From Istiophorus platypterus (lineage: Eukaryota; Chordata; Actinopteri; Istiophoriformes; Istiophoridae): a stretch of DNA of 64,000 bases. This document shows positions 63,272 through 64,000 of the stretch, in pieces (position 1 is the first letter of the stretch; each line of letters opens with the position of its first letter). The stretch spans positions 15,880,560 to 15,944,559 of the forward strand of contig CM029129.1 of assembly GCA_016859345.1 (NCBI GenBank), read 5' to 3'. The position numbers and the translations under genes are program-made. The notes beneath the pieces were generated by a model, which did no database searches, had not been told where the DNA came from, and saw only the letters and a program-made list of their open reading frames with translations.

Positions 63272-63438
63272 CGGTTCACCCGGGCGCAGGCGTCGGTAAT
63301 GTCAGCGCGTCACAAGGTGCGGGGACTGCTCGGTGCGCCCACGACGCAGCGCCGGGGTCGCTCGTCGACGTCGGCCTACCTCGGCGTAACAGCCAGTTTT
63401 GGTTTTTACCTCCCTCTCTCTCTCTCTCTCTCTCTCTC
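63238..63438. repeat. (GA)n and (CT)n tracts flanking 140 nt of intron 1
   Basis: A (GA)n tract at 63238-63271 and a (CT)n tract at 63413-63438 are complementary and could pair in the transcript or in single-stranded DNA. Confidence 0.85.
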
Positions 63439-63498
63439 GGCATTTCTGCAGCAAATTAAAATAAAAGACAAGTGGTCGTATCCGAAAGTGGGTCGTAC

Positions 63499-63660
63499 CT
63501 GTAGTGAAGAGAGGACTGCGCTCCACCGGTCAGGTCATCCCCGTGAAGTCCGAGTTGGGGAGGGGGGTGGGGGTGTCGGAGAAATAACGCAATGTCCACA
63601 CAGTCAAGCTCTCACATAAAACCCCTTCCTCGCAGTAAGGTTGCGCGGTGAAATGTCATC
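63499..63660 (-). other. nr3c1: Candidate non-coding exon 1 (5' UTR) of nr3c1
   Basis: In the sense direction CACTACAG|GTACGA at 63499/63498 is the best-looking donor in the CpG-rich right-hand end. A leader exon ending here would splice to the exon 2 acceptor at 61579, leaving a 9-nt leader in exon 2. The 5' boundary is only a guess. NR3C1 genes generally use several alternative untranslated first exons in a CpG-rich promoter, so others may exist here or beyond 64000. Two minimal upstream ORFs fall inside it (63617-63612 and 63538-63530). No transcript evidence can be seen, so confidence is moderate. Confidence 0.42.
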
Positions 63661-63832
63661 TGGATTTGTTGCCGCCTCCCTCCCCTCGCGGCAGGAAAAC
63701 ATGGTGCGCGAATATCAACTATTTTATAACTAAAGTCAACAACGTCTCGTCGACCCCGCAGGAGTTGGCGCTCCACCGTGTGCGACGCTTCGCCGATCTG
63801 TCGATAACTTTTAACGCAAGTCGCCAGCAGAA

Positions 63833-63936
63833 GAGGAGGAGGAGGAGGAGGAGGAGGAGGTGGTGGTGGTGGTGGTGGAGGAGGAGGAGGAGGAGGTGCG
63901 TGCGTGCGTCCGCGCGCGTGTGTGCGCGCTCGTGTG
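63833..63936. repeat. GGA/GGT repeat tract followed by alternating purine-pyrimidine tract
   Basis: Plus-strand (GGA)n, then (GGT)n, then (GGA)n covers about 63833-63897, a block of dozens of GG doublets. It is directly followed by TGCGTGCGTGCG and CGCGCGTGTGTGCGCG to about 63936. The first part can form quadruplex or triplex structures and the second is Z-DNA-prone. Both lie in the presumed promoter or 5' flank. Confidence 0.85.
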
Positions 63937-64000
63937 TCGGGGAGGGTGATCGATCGGTCACCCGTTCGCTAATCTCGGGACAAATCCGCCATAAATCGAC

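Larger units (their letters stand above)
61579..63498 (-). other. nr3c1: Intron 1 of nr3c1
   Basis: About 1.9 kb between the candidate leader exon and exon 2. Its right third is CpG-rich with a (GA)n tract at 63238-63271 and a (CT)n tract at 63413-63438. The left part is AT-rich, with A-rich runs near 62008-62040 and T-rich runs near 62461-62480 and 62810-62850. A CA/TG microsatellite sits just before the exon 2 acceptor. No coding segment was recognised. Its right boundary depends on the exon 1 call. Confidence 0.5.
1..63700 (-). other. nr3c1: nr3c1 (glucocorticoid receptor 1) gene, 3' truncated by the window
   Basis: One transcription unit on the minus strand accounts for every convincing coding segment. 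Eight exons are proposed: a candidate non-coding exon 1, coding exon 2, exon 3, a 27-nt microexon, and exons 4 to 7. Reading phases join cleanly (2, 1, 1, 1, 1, 1, 2, 1 at successive exon ends), and all introns are GT/AG. The protein is a type NR3C receptor with a GR-type DNA-binding domain. The nine-residue insert between the zinc fingers marks it as teleost GR1 rather than GR2. Exons 8 and 9, which carry the rest of the ligand-binding domain and AF2 helix 12, were looked for in 1-2836 and not seen, so they must lie left of the window. The right boundary (transcription start) is an estimate. Gene identity is very secure; paralogue assignment is based on the insert. Confidence 0.96.
63100..64000 (-). 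promoter_or_regulatory. nr3c1: CpG-rich putative promoter of nr3c1
   Basis: CpG dinucleotides, scarce over the rest of the window, become frequent from about 63100 to the right edge (for example the runs near 63170-63200, 63300-63385 and 63890-63990). This is the pattern of a CpG-island promoter and lies just upstream of the coding region. A GC-box-like CCGCCTCCC is at 63672-63680. No clear TATA box is visible, as expected for NR3C1 promoters. The right part holds a GGA/GGT tract and a CG/TG alternating tract. The exact start sites cannot be set from sequence. Confidence 0.6.

Noticed and set aside
63719..63961. 80-residue frame with Leu/His runs in the promoter
   Set aside because: It is a translation of the GGA/GGT repeat on the complementary strand, with no sign of coding selection.

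Overview
The window is vertebrate nuclear DNA, almost certainly from a percomorph-type teleost fish. It is AT-rich and intron-dominated, full of CA/CT/AT microsatellites, and carries fish-type Tc1 transposon debris. It holds most of one gene on the minus strand: the teleost glucocorticoid receptor 1 (nr3c1/GR1, nuclear receptor subfamily 3). The gene runs from a CpG-rich putative promoter and first exon at the right end (about 63.1-64.0 kb) leftwards. It leaves the window inside the intron after exon 7, so the last two exons of the ligand-binding domain (human exons 8 and 9) are not here.

Layout, reading in the sense direction (right to left): candidate non-coding exon 1 ending at 63499; intron 1 (1.9 kb); exon 2 at 61578-60245 with the start codon and the whole N-terminal transactivation domain, including a polyhistidine/polyglutamine block; a very large intron 2 (38.3 kb) holding only repeats, transposon remnants and candidate regulatory sites; exon 3 at 21930-21761 (first zinc finger); a 27-nt microexon at 20081-20055 that encodes the nine-residue insert of teleost GR1 between the zinc fingers; exon 4 at 12080-11964 (second zinc finger); exon 5 at 8652-8386 (hinge and start of the ligand-binding domain); exon 6 at 5952-5808; exon 7 at 2967-2837. 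All junctions are GT/AG, the phases join without a break, and exons 4, 6 and 7 are 117, 145 and 131 nt, the sizes I recall for the mammalian gene. The exons seen add up to 2182 coding nt with the microexon (2155 without), about 727 residues before the missing C-terminal part.

Function: GR1 is a cytosolic cortisol receptor that moves to the nucleus on binding and regulates genes through glucocorticoid response elements. The visible sequence keeps the P-box, the second-finger dimer loop, most steroid-contact residues encoded here, and the Pro/Gln pair associated with cortisol selectivity. I see no second protein-coding gene, no RNA gene and no CRISPR or prokaryote-like system. The most notable points are the GR1 insert microexon with its weak splice sites, a one-mismatch palindromic GRE inside the gene, the in-frame CAG/CAT repeat block, and several hairpin-type element remnants.
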